Positions 16,982-25,863 are shown, counted from the first letter of the stretch. The stretch is 64,000 nt of DNA from Arthrobacter sp. (GCA_026393275.1 JAPLAM010000078.1:21334-85333), one strand, 5' to 3'. Notes: a model not told the origin generated them from the sequence alone. Program-made: numbers and translations.

Positions 16982-17749
16982 ATGCTGCTGAAAGAGAAGA
17001 CAGTTATCGTAACGGGCGGCAACAGCGGAATCGGTGAGGCGATCGTCATCGCCGCGGCCGCCGCGGGCGCCAACGTCGTCATCGACTATGTGGCCCACCC
17101 TGAGGAAACCTCGTCCCTGATCGCCCGGATCGAGGCGGCCGGCGGGAAAGCCGTTGGGTTGGATGCGGACATCAGCACGGTGGCGGGTCTGCAGGCACTC
17201 GTCCAAACAGCCGTCGAGACCTTCGGTGGGCTGGACGTCTTTATTAACAACGCCGGCATCGAAACCCGCACGTCCGTGCTGGAGACCTCCGAGGAGCAAT
17301 ACCAGAAGGTGCTCGACATCAATCTCAAAAGCGCGTTCTTCGGCACCCAGCTGGCGGCTAAACAGTTCATCGCTCAGGGCACGGCCGGGGTGATCCTGAA
17401 TATTTCCTCCGTGCACGAGGACTGGCCGATGCCGGGGAACACTGCGTATTGTGTCGCCAAGGGCGGAATGAGGATGCTCACGCGTACGGCCGGTGTCGAG
17501 CTGGGAGAACACGGCATCCGGGTCCTGAACCTCTGCCCCGGCGCGGTGGAGACCCCCATCAACGCCTCCACCATGGCCGATCCCGGGAAACTCAAATCCC
17601 TGGATGCTGCCATCCCGCTCGGGCGGATGGCCAAGCCGGAGGAAATCGCCCGCATGGCCGTTATGCTGGCCTCCGACACCGCCGCCTATCTAACCTCGAC
17701 GTCGGTCTTCATCGACGGCGGGCTCATGCAGGGGAGTGTCGGGCTGTGA
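16982..17749 (+). CDS. SDR family oxidoreductase (glucose 1-dehydrogenase-like)
   Basis: A 255-residue classical short-chain dehydrogenase. The cofactor loop TGGNSGIGEA is near residue 12, NNAG at about 90, the catalytic Ser in NISSVHED, the YxxxK pair in AYCVAKGG, and the tail ends SVFIDGGL. Best resemblance is to the glucose/ribitol dehydrogenase group; the substrate is not predictable. The start at 16982 has only a weak Shine-Dalgarno. The stop overlaps the GTG of a following GMC oxidoreductase gene, which is broken. The two were probably an operon, and the SDR may now be an orphan survivor. Confidence 0.9.
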   Translation: MLLKEKTVIVTGGNSGIGEAIVIAAAAAGANVVIDYVAHPEETSSLIARIEAAGGKAVGLDADISTVAGLQALVQTAVETFGGLDVFINNAGIETRTSVLETSEEQYQKVLDINLKSAFFGTQLAAKQFIAQGTAGVILNISSVHEDWPMPGNTAYCVAKGGMRMLTRTAGVELGEHGIRVLNLCPGAVETPINASTMADPGKLKSLDAAIPLGRMAKPEEIARMAVMLASDTAAYLTSTSVFIDGGLMQGSVGL

Positions 17750-18310
17750 ACGGGGGCGACGTTGACGCGGGGGACCGGTATGACGTCGTCGTCATTGGTA
17801 GCGGGCCCGGCGGCGGTACCCTGGCCGGCAGGCTCGCCAGGACCGGCAAGCGGATCCTGCTTCTGGAACGCGGGGACTACCTCAAGCGCGAGAGGGCCAA
17901 CTGGGACTCCCACGAAGTGTTCGGAAGGGGACGCTACACGGCATCCGAAACCTTCTATGACCGGACCGATAAGCCATTTCGTCCCGGCTGCACTACGCCG
18001 TCGGAGGCAACTCCAAGGTCTACGGCGCGGCACTTTTCCGGCTTACGCCGGCGGACTTCGGACAGATCCGCCACTACGGCGGTGTCTCCCCGGCATGGCC
18101 GTTCAGTTACGCGGACCTGGAACCATACTTTGTTCAGCCCGAACACCAGTACATGGTCCACGGGCGCCACGGCCAGGACCCCTTGGCCGGGCCAGCCAGC
18201 CGTGACTATGCCCACCCGCCCGTGAAACATGAACCACGAATTCAGGAACTCTCCGACGGGCTCGACGAACTCGGACTTCACCCGTTCCACCTGCCCCTCG
18301 GACGGATCGG
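17746..18310 (+). pseudogene. GMC family oxidoreductase, frameshifted and truncated
   Basis: The GTG at 17746 overlaps the SDR stop. The frame reads DRYDVVVIGSGPGGGTLAGR (FAD-binding GxGxxG) and KRILLLERGDYLKRE. Near 17985 the frame shifts: the next frame continues LHYAVGGNSKVYGAALFRL, then VSPAWPFSYADLEPYF and KHEPRIQELSDGLDELG, matching the GMC N-terminal third. The gene stops abruptly at about 18310, where the sequence becomes antisense pyruvate-kinase DNA. Intact family members have about 500-550 residues, so more than half is lost. Both the frameshift and the truncation make it non-functional. Confidence 0.85.
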
Positions 18311-18475
18311 GGGCAGCCGTGAGAGCCGGCGTGCGGAGTCGCCGGACTGGGTGAAGGTACAGATGTACTTCGCTTCCAGTTGGTCGGCGATTTAGACGGC
18401 GGCACGGGTGATGGCGCCGCCGCGGGTCTTGGGCTTGGTGCCCAGCGGGGGGACGCGCTCCAGGCCGTGAACCAG
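18310..18475 (-). pseudogene. Pyruvate kinase C-terminal-domain fragment
   Basis: On the minus strand this stretch reads VHGLERVPPLGTKPKTRGGA, then ITRAAV, a TAA stop, and IADQLEAKYICTFTQSGDSARRLSRL. This is unmistakably part of the pyruvate kinase C-terminal domain (the TQSGDSAR motif). The in-frame stop sits where family members have a charged residue (probably GAA to TAA). The fragment is about 55 residues of a protein of roughly 480-500. It abuts the truncated GMC gene in antisense, marking a rearrangement junction. The cell must carry an intact pyk elsewhere. Confidence 0.8.
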
Positions 18476-18642
18476 CTCGATCGCGCGCTTCCGGCCAGGC
18501 CGCCGCCGAGGGCGTTGAGGGCGGCGTCCGAGTGAGAACGGCTCTGGGGCCGGGGCGAAGAAACCCAAGTATCCCGGGCCTTCCAACTTTTGTCGGGCTC
18601 GAACGCTAAATTGCTCTGACCCAGTTGGGAGGGGACGGCAAC

Positions 18643-18670
18643 GGCCGTCAGGCATCGCTGCCTGACGGCC
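18643..18670. terminator. Hairpin at the 3' end of the ferredoxin gene
   Basis: GGCCGTCAGGCA - TCGC - TGCCTGACGGCC, a perfect 12-bp stem overlapping the ferredoxin stop codon. There is no T tract on the minus side. It likely ends or stabilises the long minus-strand catabolic transcript. Confidence 0.6.
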
Positions 18671-19010
18671 GCCCCGGCACCGGGTCAGCCGCGCGTGACC
18701 GCACCGCTGTGCCGGCGATCACGGAGTGGTCGCGGTGCAGGTTCCCGAGGGCCGAAGCGCCTTGCGGCGTGCCAACTTCTTCGAAGAACTCCACGTTGGC
18801 ACGCACGTAATCGGCCCACTCGTCCGGGACATCGTCTGAGTAGTAGATCGCCTCCACCGGGCATACGGGATCGCAGGCGCCGCAGTCCACGCACTCGGAC
18901 GGGTGGATGTAGAGCGAGCGTTCCCCTTCATAAATGCAGTCCACCGGGCACTCGTCGATGCAGGCCTTGTCCTTCACGTCCACGCAGGGCTGCGCGATCA
19001 CGTACGTCAT
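18648..19010 (-). CDS. fdxA: 7Fe/8Fe ferredoxin (FdxA type)
   Basis: A 120-residue actinobacterial bacterial-type ferredoxin. The first cluster region reads YVIAQPCVDVKDKACIDECPVDCIYEG and the second is CVDCGACDPVCPVEAIYY. The spacing is that of the FdxA family, with a 3Fe-4S plus a 4Fe-4S cluster. It is a soluble one-electron carrier. The usual body (about 105 residues) is followed by an unusual tail (AVRSRAADPVPGRPSGSDA). Its ATG overlaps the stop of the aldehyde dehydrogenase gene by 4 nt, so it is the last gene of the catabolic operon and may serve as redox partner for an enzyme in it. A housekeeping copy is probably elsewhere. Confidence 0.93.
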   Translation of the reverse strand: MTYVIAQPCVDVKDKACIDECPVDCIYEGERSLYIHPSECVDCGACDPVCPVEAIYYSDDVPDEWADYVRANVEFFEEVGTPQGASALGNLHRDHSVIAGTAVRSRAADPVPGRPSGSDA

Positions 19011-20503
19011 GGCAGGTACACACCCGTGTAGACGGTCTTGCCCCACGTGAAGAAGTCCAGCGCGGATTTCCCCTGTTCGCGGAACGTGTTGGTGGAGGAG
19101 TCCTTGACGCCGCCGAACGGCACGTTCAGGTCCAGCCCCGCCGTCGGCCGATTGACTTTGATGACGCCTGCCTGAGCGCGTGCAGCGAAGTCAGTGGCCA
19201 AGGCCAGCGAGTCGGTGCAGATTCCAGCGGTGAGGCCGTAGCGGGAATCGTTGATCGCGGCGAGCCCGGCTTCGTAGTCCGGGACCTCGAGGACGGCCAC
19301 CACGGGTCCGAAGATCTCTTCGGTCACGGCGGCGTCGTCGAACGGAAGGTCCGTGAGGATGGCGGCCGGGAAGCGGAAGCCGGCGTCCGTGCCGCCGTCG
19401 TACGCACCGTGCAGCAACTTGGCGCCGCGTTCGACGGCGGTGCGCACCGCGGCCTGGTTCTGTTCGAACTGCTGGCTGCTCACCACGGCGCCCATCTTTG
19501 CGGCCTCGAGGCCGTCGCCGGCGGTGTAGGCGGCGGCTTCCTCGACGAGGGCCGCAAGGAAGTCCTCGCGGATGCCGGGCGTGACGTAGACGCGGGATGT
19601 TGCGGTGCAGGCCTGGCCGGTGAGTCCGAACGCGCCGGCTGCCACCACCTGGGCGGCTTTGCGGGGATCGGCGTCGTCCAGGACCAGCACGCCGTTCTTG
19701 CCGCCCATTTCCAGCTGGACCCGGGCCCGGCGGCCGTTCAGGATTTCCTGCAGGCCCAGGCCCACCTTGGTGGAACCGGTGAAGGACATCCCGGCGATCC
19801 GCGGATCGCGGGCCAGGGCATCGCCCGCCACGCGGCCCTTGCCGTGGACCACGTTGAACACGCCGGCAGGCAGCCCGGCGTCCTGCAGGGCGCGGGCCAG
19901 GTGGGTGGCGGACAGCGGGGTGAGCTCGGCCGGCTTGATGACCACGGCGTTGCCGCTGATCAGCGCCGGGGCGGACTTCCAGGCCGGAATGGCGATGGGG
20001 AAGTTCCACGGCGTGATGAGGCCGACGACGCCGAGCGGCTCGCGGCGCGTGGTGATGGTGGTGTCCTGCAGGCCGCTGGGCAGCACCTCGCCGGTGGCGG
20101 CCCAGCCGAGGGACCCAAAGAAGCGCAACACGTCGGAGGCGCGCTTGACCTCGCCCTTGGCCTCTGCGATGGTCTTGCCCTCTTCACGGACGAGGTCCTC
20201 GGCGATCGAGGTCTGGCGGTCCAGGAGCAGGTTGCCGGCGGCCATCAGGATGGCGCCGCGGGACGGGGCGGGCAGGGCCGCCCAGGCCGGCTGCGCGGCG
20301 GTGGCGGCTGTGATGGCGGCATCGACGTCTTCCGCGGTGCCGCTGGGCGAGAGGGCGGCGAGCTCGCCCGGGCGGGCCGGGTTCATCCGCTCGGTGTCCG
20401 CCCCGCCGAGCCATTCGCCGTTGATGAGGTGCCGGGCGGTGATGAGGTCCCGCTCGGTGGCAGCGGTTGCAGTCTTGGTGGCAGTTGATGCTGTGGAAGT
20501 CAT
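19007..20503 (-). CDS. NAD(P)-dependent (semi)aldehyde dehydrogenase
   Basis: A 498-residue aldehyde dehydrogenase, closest in style to alpha-ketoglutarate-semialdehyde / benzaldehyde-type enzymes. Landmarks are TPWNFPIAIPAWKSAPAL (cofactor entry), FTGSTKVG (Rossmann loop), general base in LEMGGKN, catalytic Cys in TGQACTATSR and EEIFGPVVAVLE. It oxidises an aldehyde product to the acid with NAD(P)+. It lies 56 nt downstream of the SDR and overlaps the ferredoxin gene by 4 nt. With a DapA-type lyase upstream, it could oxidise an aldehyde released by retro-aldol cleavage or a semialdehyde after dehydration. The substrate is not known. Confidence 0.93.
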   Translation of the reverse strand: MTSTASTATKTATAATERDLITARHLINGEWLGGADTERMNPARPGELAALSPSGTAEDVDAAITAATAAQPAWAALPAPSRGAILMAAGNLLLDRQTSIAEDLVREEGKTIAEAKGEVKRASDVLRFFGSLGWAATGEVLPSGLQDTTITTRREPLGVVGLITPWNFPIAIPAWKSAPALISGNAVVIKPAELTPLSATHLARALQDAGLPAGVFNVVHGKGRVAGDALARDPRIAGMSFTGSTKVGLGLQEILNGRRARVQLEMGGKNGVLVLDDADPRKAAQVVAAGAFGLTGQACTATSRVYVTPGIREDFLAALVEEAAAYTAGDGLEAAKMGAVVSSQQFEQNQAAVRTAVERGAKLLHGAYDGGTDAGFRFPAAILTDLPFDDAAVTEEIFGPVVAVLEVPDYEAGLAAINDSRYGLTAGICTDSLALATDFAARAQAGVIKVNRPTAGLDLNVPFGGVKDSSTNTFREQGKSALDFFTWGKTVYTGVYLP

Positions 20504-20559
20504 GGTGTTCCTTCAGGGGAGTCGGAGCAGGGTGTGTGCTGAGTGTTCTAGACCCGCGG

Positions 20560-21348
20560 CTAGAGGCTGCGGATCAGGCCGCCGTCGCAGCGCAGCGCCA
20601 CGCCGGTGATGTAGGAGGCCGGGGCGCTGCAGAGGAACGCCGCGGCCGCGCCGAATTCCTCCGGTTCGCCGTAGCGGCGGGCGGGGATGGTCTTGCGGGA
20701 TTCAAGCTGGATTTCCTCGGGCGTGGTGCCGCGCCGCTTGGCAGCGGCGTGGTCGAGTTCTGCCACCCGGTCCGTGGCAATGCGGCCGGGCAGCAGCATG
20801 TTGACCGTGACGGCGTCCAGGGCGACCTCGGCGGCGAGGGTTTTGAGGTACCCGGCGAGTGCGGCCCGGCCGGTGTTGGACACGGCCAGGTTGGGCAGCG
20901 GCGCCACCACCCCGCTCGAGCCGACCGCGAGGATCCGTCCCCAGCGCCGTTCCCGCATGCCGGGCAGGATGTGCGACACCAGCGCGTGGTTCGGCTTGAC
21001 GAGTTGTTCGAACGCGTCAGCGATGTCCTCGGCGCCGAGCGTCGCCGCCGCCCCGGGCTTCGGCCCGGGACCGTTGAGGACCAGGATGTCGATGGGTCCC
21101 AGTTCCGCGACAGCCTGTTCGACGGCGGCGGCCACCCCTTCCGCCGTGCTCAGGTCTGCCTCGACGGCCACGGCGCCCGGCCCGTAGGCGTCCGTGAGCT
21201 CGGCGACGATCTCCTTGGCGCGCACCTGGCGCCGGCCGGTGATGGCCACCCGCACTCCTTCGGCCGCGAGGGCCCGGGCGACGGAGAGGCCGAGTCCGCC
21301 CGTGGAAGCGGCCACCAGGGCGGTTTTTCCGCTGATTCCGAGGTCCAT
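20560..21348 (-). CDS. SDR family oxidoreductase lacking the canonical Tyr/Lys
   Basis: A 262-residue Rossmann SDR: MDLGISGKTALVAASTGGLG gives the cofactor loop, VLNGPGPKPG replaces the usual NNAG, and the protein ends CDGGLIRSL. The active-site region reads GSSGVVAPLPNLAVSNTGRA, so the normal YxxxK is replaced by S-N-T-G-R. This places it in a divergent FabG-like subgroup with an N/R-type active site, and classical reductase chemistry should not be assumed. Its ATG shares one base with the stop of the DapA-like gene (TAATG), a sign of coupled translation. Its role in the operon is open: reductase, isomerase or ligand-binding protein. Confidence 0.88.
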   Translation of the reverse strand: MDLGISGKTALVAASTGGLGLSVARALAAEGVRVAITGRRQVRAKEIVAELTDAYGPGAVAVEADLSTAEGVAAAVEQAVAELGPIDILVLNGPGPKPGAAATLGAEDIADAFEQLVKPNHALVSHILPGMRERRWGRILAVGSSGVVAPLPNLAVSNTGRAALAGYLKTLAAEVALDAVTVNMLLPGRIATDRVAELDHAAAKRRGTTPEEIQLESRKTIPARRYGEPEEFGAAAAFLCSAPASYITGVALRCDGGLIRSL

Positions 21349-22280
21349 TAGTTCCTCCCCGCCGCGGTGAGGGCGACGGCCGGGTTCGGGCCGAGGGCTT
21401 CGGCGGCCTCGCTGAGGTGGGCCCGCAGAGCCGGCCGGAGAACTTCCGGGAAGGCCGTGGCCGGGGGACGGACGCCGGGGTCGGCGATCAGTCCGCGCTG
21501 GTGCAGGCATTGTTTGCGGATGCCCAGCGCAATCTTGGCCTGCTGCTCGAAGTTGATCAGCGGAAGGTAGGGCAGGAGGGCGTCGCGGGCGCCCGCGTAG
21601 CCTTCGCGCTGCCAGGCCCGGACGCAGGCGATGAGAGCCTCGGGGTAGGAGAAGCCGGTCATGGCGCCGGAAGCGCCGGCCAGTAGCTCGTCCAGCAGGC
21701 CCTGTCCGCCGAGTCCGCCGAACACGGAGACGTCCAGGGCTGCGGTCAGCTGGCTGATGGCCACGGACGTGGGCGGGGCCTCGGCCTTGACCGCGGTGAC
21801 GAAGCTGCACGCCCGGACCACGGAGATCAGTGCCTCGATGCTGATACTGACGCCGCTGGCCAGGGGGTAGTCCTGGAGCACCACATTGGCGCCGGTGGCG
21901 CGGTGGATGGCGTTCAGGTGCGCGATGACCACGGCGGGGTTGGCGGAGTTGGCCTGGACCATGACGGCCGCGAGCCGGTCCCCGGCGGCGGCCTGGATGG
22001 AACGGATTTCCTCGACGGCCGTGCCTGTGTAGAGGGATGTCACTCCCACCACGAGGGGCAGGCGCGTTTCTTCCACCACCACCTCCAGGACCAGGCTGCG
22101 TTCGGCCGCGGTCAGGGCCGCGGCCTCGCCGAACACGCCCAGGACCGTGAGTCCGGTGGCTCCGATCGACTCGTAGTAGCCCACCAGGCCGGCCAGGCTG
22201 TCCGTGTCGACGTCCAGGGCGCTGCCCTGGAAGGGTGTGGCGACGACGCCCCACACTCCGGGTGTCAGTGACTCCTGCAT
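21348..22280 (-). CDS. DapA/NAL superfamily lyase (dihydrodipicolinate synthase-like)
   Basis: A 310-residue TIM-barrel class I aldolase/dehydratase. Recognisable pieces are GVWGVVATPFQ at the N terminus, the motif GVFGEAAALT (canonical GTTGE), the catalytic Tyr in VVLQDYPLASGV and the Schiff-base Lys in VTAVKAEAP. The GxxGE loop is altered, so it is not a true lysine-pathway DapA. Relatives include keto-deoxy-sugar-acid aldolases/dehydratases and hydratase-aldolases, all acting on 2-keto acids or pyruvate adducts. It sits between the crotonase (91-nt gap) and the SDR (1-nt overlap). In a catabolic operon, retro-aldol cleavage or dehydration of a 2-oxo acid is likely. The substrate is unknown. 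Confidence 0.9.
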   Translation of the reverse strand: MQESLTPGVWGVVATPFQGSALDVDTDSLAGLVGYYESIGATGLTVLGVFGEAAALTAAERSLVLEVVVEETRLPLVVGVTSLYTGTAVEEIRSIQAAAGDRLAAVMVQANSANPAVVIAHLNAIHRATGANVVLQDYPLASGVSISIEALISVVRACSFVTAVKAEAPPTSVAISQLTAALDVSVFGGLGGQGLLDELLAGASGAMTGFSYPEALIACVRAWQREGYAGARDALLPYLPLINFEQQAKIALGIRKQCLHQRGLIADPGVRPPATAFPEVLRPALRAHLSEAAEALGPNPAVALTAAGRN

Positions 22281-22370
22281 TGGTTTCTCCTTAAATCTCG
22301 TGTTGTTCTTCGGGGCAGCTGTTGGTCAGCAGCCCCGAAGCTCAGGCGGTGGAACCGCTAGCGGCGCTCT

Positions 22371-23201
22371 CTAATGTCCGGGCCAGACCGGCGGCCGCTT
22401 CTCCTGGAAGGCGCGGACGCCCTCGGCGGAGTCCTTGCTGTCCAGCGCCGCCATGAGGGCCGGGAGCCGGAGCCCGCGGGCCTCGGTGGCCGTCAGGTGC
22501 CCGGTCTGGGTGACCATCTGCTTGACCGCACGGACGGAGGTGGGAGCGCAGGCGAGGATCTGGTCCACCCAGCGCTGCACCGCGGCGTCGAGCTCCTCCG
22601 CGGGGACCACTTCGTTGACCAGGCCCATGGACTGCATTTCCGCGGCCTCGGCCTTCCGCCCGGTCAGGAGCATGCCCATCGCCTGGGTGTAAGGGATCCG
22701 GCGCACCAGCTGGTGGATGCCGCCGTCGAGCGCCAAACGCCCGACGCGCGGTTCCGTCAGCCCGAAGCGGGCCGTGTCCGCGGCGATCACGATGTCCGCG
22801 CCGAGCACGATCTCCATGCCGCCGCCGAGCGCGTAGCCGTTGACCTTCGCGATCACCGGGATGTCCAGCGTGGTGCGCAGGCTCAGGCCGCCGAAGCCGT
22901 TCGGGTCCAGGCCGGCCCAGTATTCGAGGCCCGTCTTGTCCACGGCAGAGGCGGACATGTCCGCGCCCACGCAGAACGCCCGGGTGCCGGCGCCCGTGAT
23001 GACCACGGCCCGGACGTCGGGATCGGCTTCGAGCTGGTCCCAGATTTCGTTGAGCCTGGCCTGGGCGGTGCCGTCGACGGCGTTGAGCACGTGTTGGCGG
23101 TCGATCACCACGGTGGCGACGTGGTTCTCGATGGTCAGGGTGACCTGGTCCACTGTGTCGGGAACGGCGGTCGTCTTCTCAGTTGCTGAAACGGCGGTCA
23201 C
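22371..23201 (-). CDS. Enoyl-CoA hydratase/isomerase (crotonase), CaiD-like
   Basis: A 276-residue crotonase with an N-terminal extension of about 20 residues. The oxyanion-hole segments are AGTRAFCVGADMSA and IAKVNGYALGGGMEIVLGAD. The usual second catalytic Glu region reads GLTEPRVGRLALDGGIHQLV, typical of carnitinyl-CoA dehydratase-like members. It hydrates or dehydrates an acyl-CoA. Its start overlaps the stop of the CoA-transferase gene (ATGA), and together they resemble a caiB-caiD pair: one loads the acid onto CoA, the other acts on the thioester. The substrate is not identified. Confidence 0.92.
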   Translation of the reverse strand: MTAVSATEKTTAVPDTVDQVTLTIENHVATVVIDRQHVLNAVDGTAQARLNEIWDQLEADPDVRAVVITGAGTRAFCVGADMSASAVDKTGLEYWAGLDPNGFGGLSLRTTLDIPVIAKVNGYALGGGMEIVLGADIVIAADTARFGLTEPRVGRLALDGGIHQLVRRIPYTQAMGMLLTGRKAEAAEMQSMGLVNEVVPAEELDAAVQRWVDQILACAPTSVRAVKQMVTQTGHLTATEARGLRLPALMAALDSKDSAEGVRAFQEKRPPVWPGH

Positions 23202-24484
23202 CGCAGGACCCCCAGCTGCTGCAGGCGCTCGATGGTCTCGGCATCGAAGCCGTTCTCCAGCAGCACCTCGACGTTGTGCTCGCCGAGCCGCGGGGCCACC
23301 CGGCGTATGGTGGGCGGGGTGGCGGAGAGCCGGATGGGCGCGTTGAGCATTTTCACGGTGCCGACGCCGGGGTGTTCTGCCTCGACGATCATGCCGTTGG
23401 CGTGGGTCTGCGCGTCGGCCAGGGTTTGTTCCAGGGTGTGCACCGGGGCGTTGAGCAGCCCTTGGTCTTCCAGCCTGGTGGTCCAGTATTCGGTGGTATT
23501 GGTGGCGATGCGCTCGCGGAAGATCGCCTGCAGCGCCGGCTTGTGCTTGAACTGCTGCTCCAGGTTGGCGAACTCGGGCCGCAGCGTGAGGTCCTCGTCC
23601 AGGCCCAGCGCCTCGGAAATGCGCAGCAGCGGGTCCGGGGTGAAGCCGCCCACCATGCAGACGGCGCCGTCTGTGGTTTCAAAGACGCCGCTGAGCGGCA
23701 TGGCGCCCCAGTTGACCTCGTAGCCGCGGTTGAGCTGCATGCAGGCCTCCTGCATCTGCAGGTGCAGCATGGAGTCGTACATGGTCACCTCCACCTTCTG
23801 CCCGACGCCGGCGGACTCGCGGGTGCGCAGGGCCAGCAGGATGCCCTGCATGAGGTGCATGCCGGTGATGTAGTCGCACAGCGTGGTGGGGTAGATGGCC
23901 GGCTTCATGTCGTCCGACTCGCGGCGCCACATCACGCCGGAGTAAGCCTGCGCGATCGCGTCCTGGCCGCCCTTGTGCGAGTAGGGGCCGACGGGTCCGA
24001 AGCCGGTGCCGGAGGCCCAGATGATGCCCGGGTTCTGCTCCTTGAGGTCCTCGTAGCCGAAGCCCATCCGCTCCATCACGCCGGAGCGGAAGTTGCTGAC
24101 CACCACGTCCGCGTCGGCCAGCAGCCGGCGGAGCACGTCCTTGCCCTCGTCAGTGCGGGTGTCCACGGAGATGCTGCGCTTGTTCCGGTTGATGGACAGG
24201 AAGATCGGGTTGTCCTGGCCGTCCTTGTCCGGGAACGAGTTGCGGGAGATGTCCCCGGCGCCGGGGCGTTCCACCTTGATGATGTCCGCGCCGTAGTCGC
24301 CCAGCAACTGAGTGCAGGACGGGCCCATGAACACCTGGGTGAAGTCCACGATCTTGATTCCCTCGAGCGGGAGCGGGGTACCAGCGGGGAGCGGGGTGCC
24401 GGAGGCTTCGGTGGCGGGGGCCGCCGTCGTGCTCTCTGCCGTCGAGCGTCCGTCGCTGAAGAGTTCGTCGATGACGGTGCTCAT
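23198..24484 (-). CDS. Family III CoA-transferase (CaiB/BaiF type)
   Basis: A 428-residue family III CoA-transferase. Characteristic segments are IVDFTQVFMGPSCTQLLGDY, then GADIIKVERPGAGD, FLSINRNKRSISVD and VVVSNFRSGVMERMGFGYE. GGQDAIAQAYSGV contains the catalytic Asp that forms the mixed anhydride. Family enzymes move CoA between carboxylic acids without ATP (formyl-, carnitine-, succinyl-type). The N terminus carries a Thr/Ala/Pro-rich extension of about 35 residues. It overlaps the FAD oxidoreductase upstream and the crotonase downstream by 4 nt each, so all three are coupled. The acid substrate and CoA donor are unknown. Confidence 0.92.
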   Translation of the reverse strand: MSTVIDELFSDGRSTAESTTAAPATEASGTPLPAGTPLPLEGIKIVDFTQVFMGPSCTQLLGDYGADIIKVERPGAGDISRNSFPDKDGQDNPIFLSINRNKRSISVDTRTDEGKDVLRRLLADADVVVSNFRSGVMERMGFGYEDLKEQNPGIIWASGTGFGPVGPYSHKGGQDAIAQAYSGVMWRRESDDMKPAIYPTTLCDYITGMHLMQGILLALRTRESAGVGQKVEVTMYDSMLHLQMQEACMQLNRGYEVNWGAMPLSGVFETTDGAVCMVGGFTPDPLLRISEALGLDEDLTLRPEFANLEQQFKHKPALQAIFRERIATNTTEYWTTRLEDQGLLNAPVHTLEQTLADAQTHANGMIVEAEHPGVGTVKMLNAPIRLSATPPTIRRVAPRLGEHNVEVLLENGFDAETIERLQQLGVLR

Positions 24485-25863
24485 GCTCCCACCACCGCGT
24501 CCACGTCAAGGGTGGCGTTCGACGATGGGACGTCGCCCGGGTCCGCGCCGTGGCGGCGCATGCCCTGCTGGATGTCCAGTGCGGAGACGTCGCGGACGAG
24601 GGTGCCGGTCTGGATCGCCAGCGCGGCGGCGACGCCGACGGCCTGGCCCATGGCCATGCAGGGCGGGATCTCGCGGGACATCTTCTGCGCCTCGGGGGTA
24701 GCGGAGTAGTGGCGGCCCGCGACGAGCAGCTGGTCCACTTCCTTGGGCAGCAGTGAGCGGAACGGGTAGTAGTAGTCGCGGCCGCGGGCCACAGTGTCGG
24801 CGAAGTGCCGGCGGGAGGTGACGTCGTCCTTGGTCATGACGTATTCGCCTTCGAGCAGGCGGGTCTGGCGGACGCCCATCTGGGATGCGACGTCGAGCAT
24901 GTAGCAGTTCTCGAAGCCGGGCAGGTTGGCGCGGACGTAGTCCACGGCCTCGGTGATGCGGTCGCGGGCGGCGAACTCGGCGGCGGTCATGTCCGCCGGG
25001 TCGACGCCGTCGAAGCCGGTCATGTGGGGTGCGTTGCACCAGACGACTCCGTCGATGGGGGTCTTGAGCCACCACAGTTCCCAGGCGCCGCCGAGGAGGC
25101 GCTTGATGGTGCGGTTGATGGCGCGGGCTTCCTTGGGGTTGGCCTGTTCGAAGGCCTCCGCGGCGTTGGTGTCCACGTTGCCCAGGCGGAAGACCAGCGT
25201 GGTGAGGTAGCTGTCCTTGACGTAGCTGGCGCCGGCGCGGGAGGCGACGTCGATGTCGCCGGTGGTGTCGATGACGATGTCCGCCATGAAGGCCTGCGGG
25301 CCGGACTTGGTCTCGCAGATGACGCCCTTCATGACGCCGTCGTCCACGATCGGGCGGGAGAACCAGGAGTGCAGTCGGAGGTTGACGCCGGCTTCGCGGA
25401 CGAGGTCGTTGGAGACGCGCTTCCAGCCGTCGGGATCGAATGCGGCGGCGTAGCAGATGGGCTTGGGATTGACGTGGGTGTGGAAGTCAAAGGTGCCGAA
25501 GCGGCCCCACTTGTTCCACAGTTCGTCGGAGGCCTTGCGGTCGTCGGCCGGCGGGACGATCGCCAGGCCCAGCTTCTGCAGACGCTCGACGTATTCGGAG
25601 ACGATGCCCGTGACGGTGATTTCCTGGCCGTTGATCATGTCATCCAGCACCAGCACCATGCCGCCGGAGGCGAGGCCGCCGAGGGAGGAGTAGCGCTCCA
25701 GTAGCGTGACCGAGGCGCCCGAGCGGGCCGCGGTGACGGCGGCGGCCACACCGGCGGGGCCACCGCCGACCACGAGGACGTCGGAGCGGGAGATGACGGG
25801 AGCGGTGAGGTCCGCCGTGGTGGTGCTGAGATCCAGCGACGACATGGCTGTGGACGGGTTCAT
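24481..25863 (-). CDS. FAD-dependent oxidoreductase (FAD_oxidored family)
   Basis: A 460-residue flavoprotein with an N-terminal Rossmann motif DVLVVGGGPAGVAAAVTAAR, the ADP-binding Glu in VTLLERYSSLGGLASGGMV, and a second FAD segment IVIDTTGDIDVASRAGA. The C-terminal part has QMGVRQTRLLEGEYV and LLVAGRHYSATPEAQ, typical of the pfam12831-like FAD-dependent oxidoreductase family. Substrates are usually not assigned in this family. It is the first gene of the operon, with a 225-nt spacer from the regulator gene, and could catalyse the initial dehydrogenation. The first 20 residues (Ser/Thr-rich) may be extra; an internal ATG at residue 7 is possible. Confidence 0.9.
   Translation of the reverse strand: MNPSTAMSSLDLSTTTADLTAPVISRSDVLVVGGGPAGVAAAVTAARSGASVTLLERYSSLGGLASGGMVLVLDDMINGQEITVTGIVSEYVERLQKLGLAIVPPADDRKASDELWNKWGRFGTFDFHTHVNPKPICYAAAFDPDGWKRVSNDLVREAGVNLRLHSWFSRPIVDDGVMKGVICETKSGPQAFMADIVIDTTGDIDVASRAGASYVKDSYLTTLVFRLGNVDTNAAEAFEQANPKEARAINRTIKRLLGGAWELWWLKTPIDGVVWCNAPHMTGFDGVDPADMTAAEFAARDRITEAVDYVRANLPGFENCYMLDVASQMGVRQTRLLEGEYVMTKDDVTSRRHFADTVARGRDYYYPFRSLLPKEVDQLLVAGRHYSATPEAQKMSREIPPCMAMGQAVGVAAALAIQTGTLVRDVSALDIQQGMRRHGADPGDVPSSNATLDVDAVVGA

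Noticed and set aside
20560..22254. 564-codon minus frame running from the SDR upstream through the DapA gene
   Set aside because: Only its last 262 codons are protein-like; the remainder is the DapA gene in the wrong frame. The ATG at 21348, overlapping the DapA stop, is the real start.
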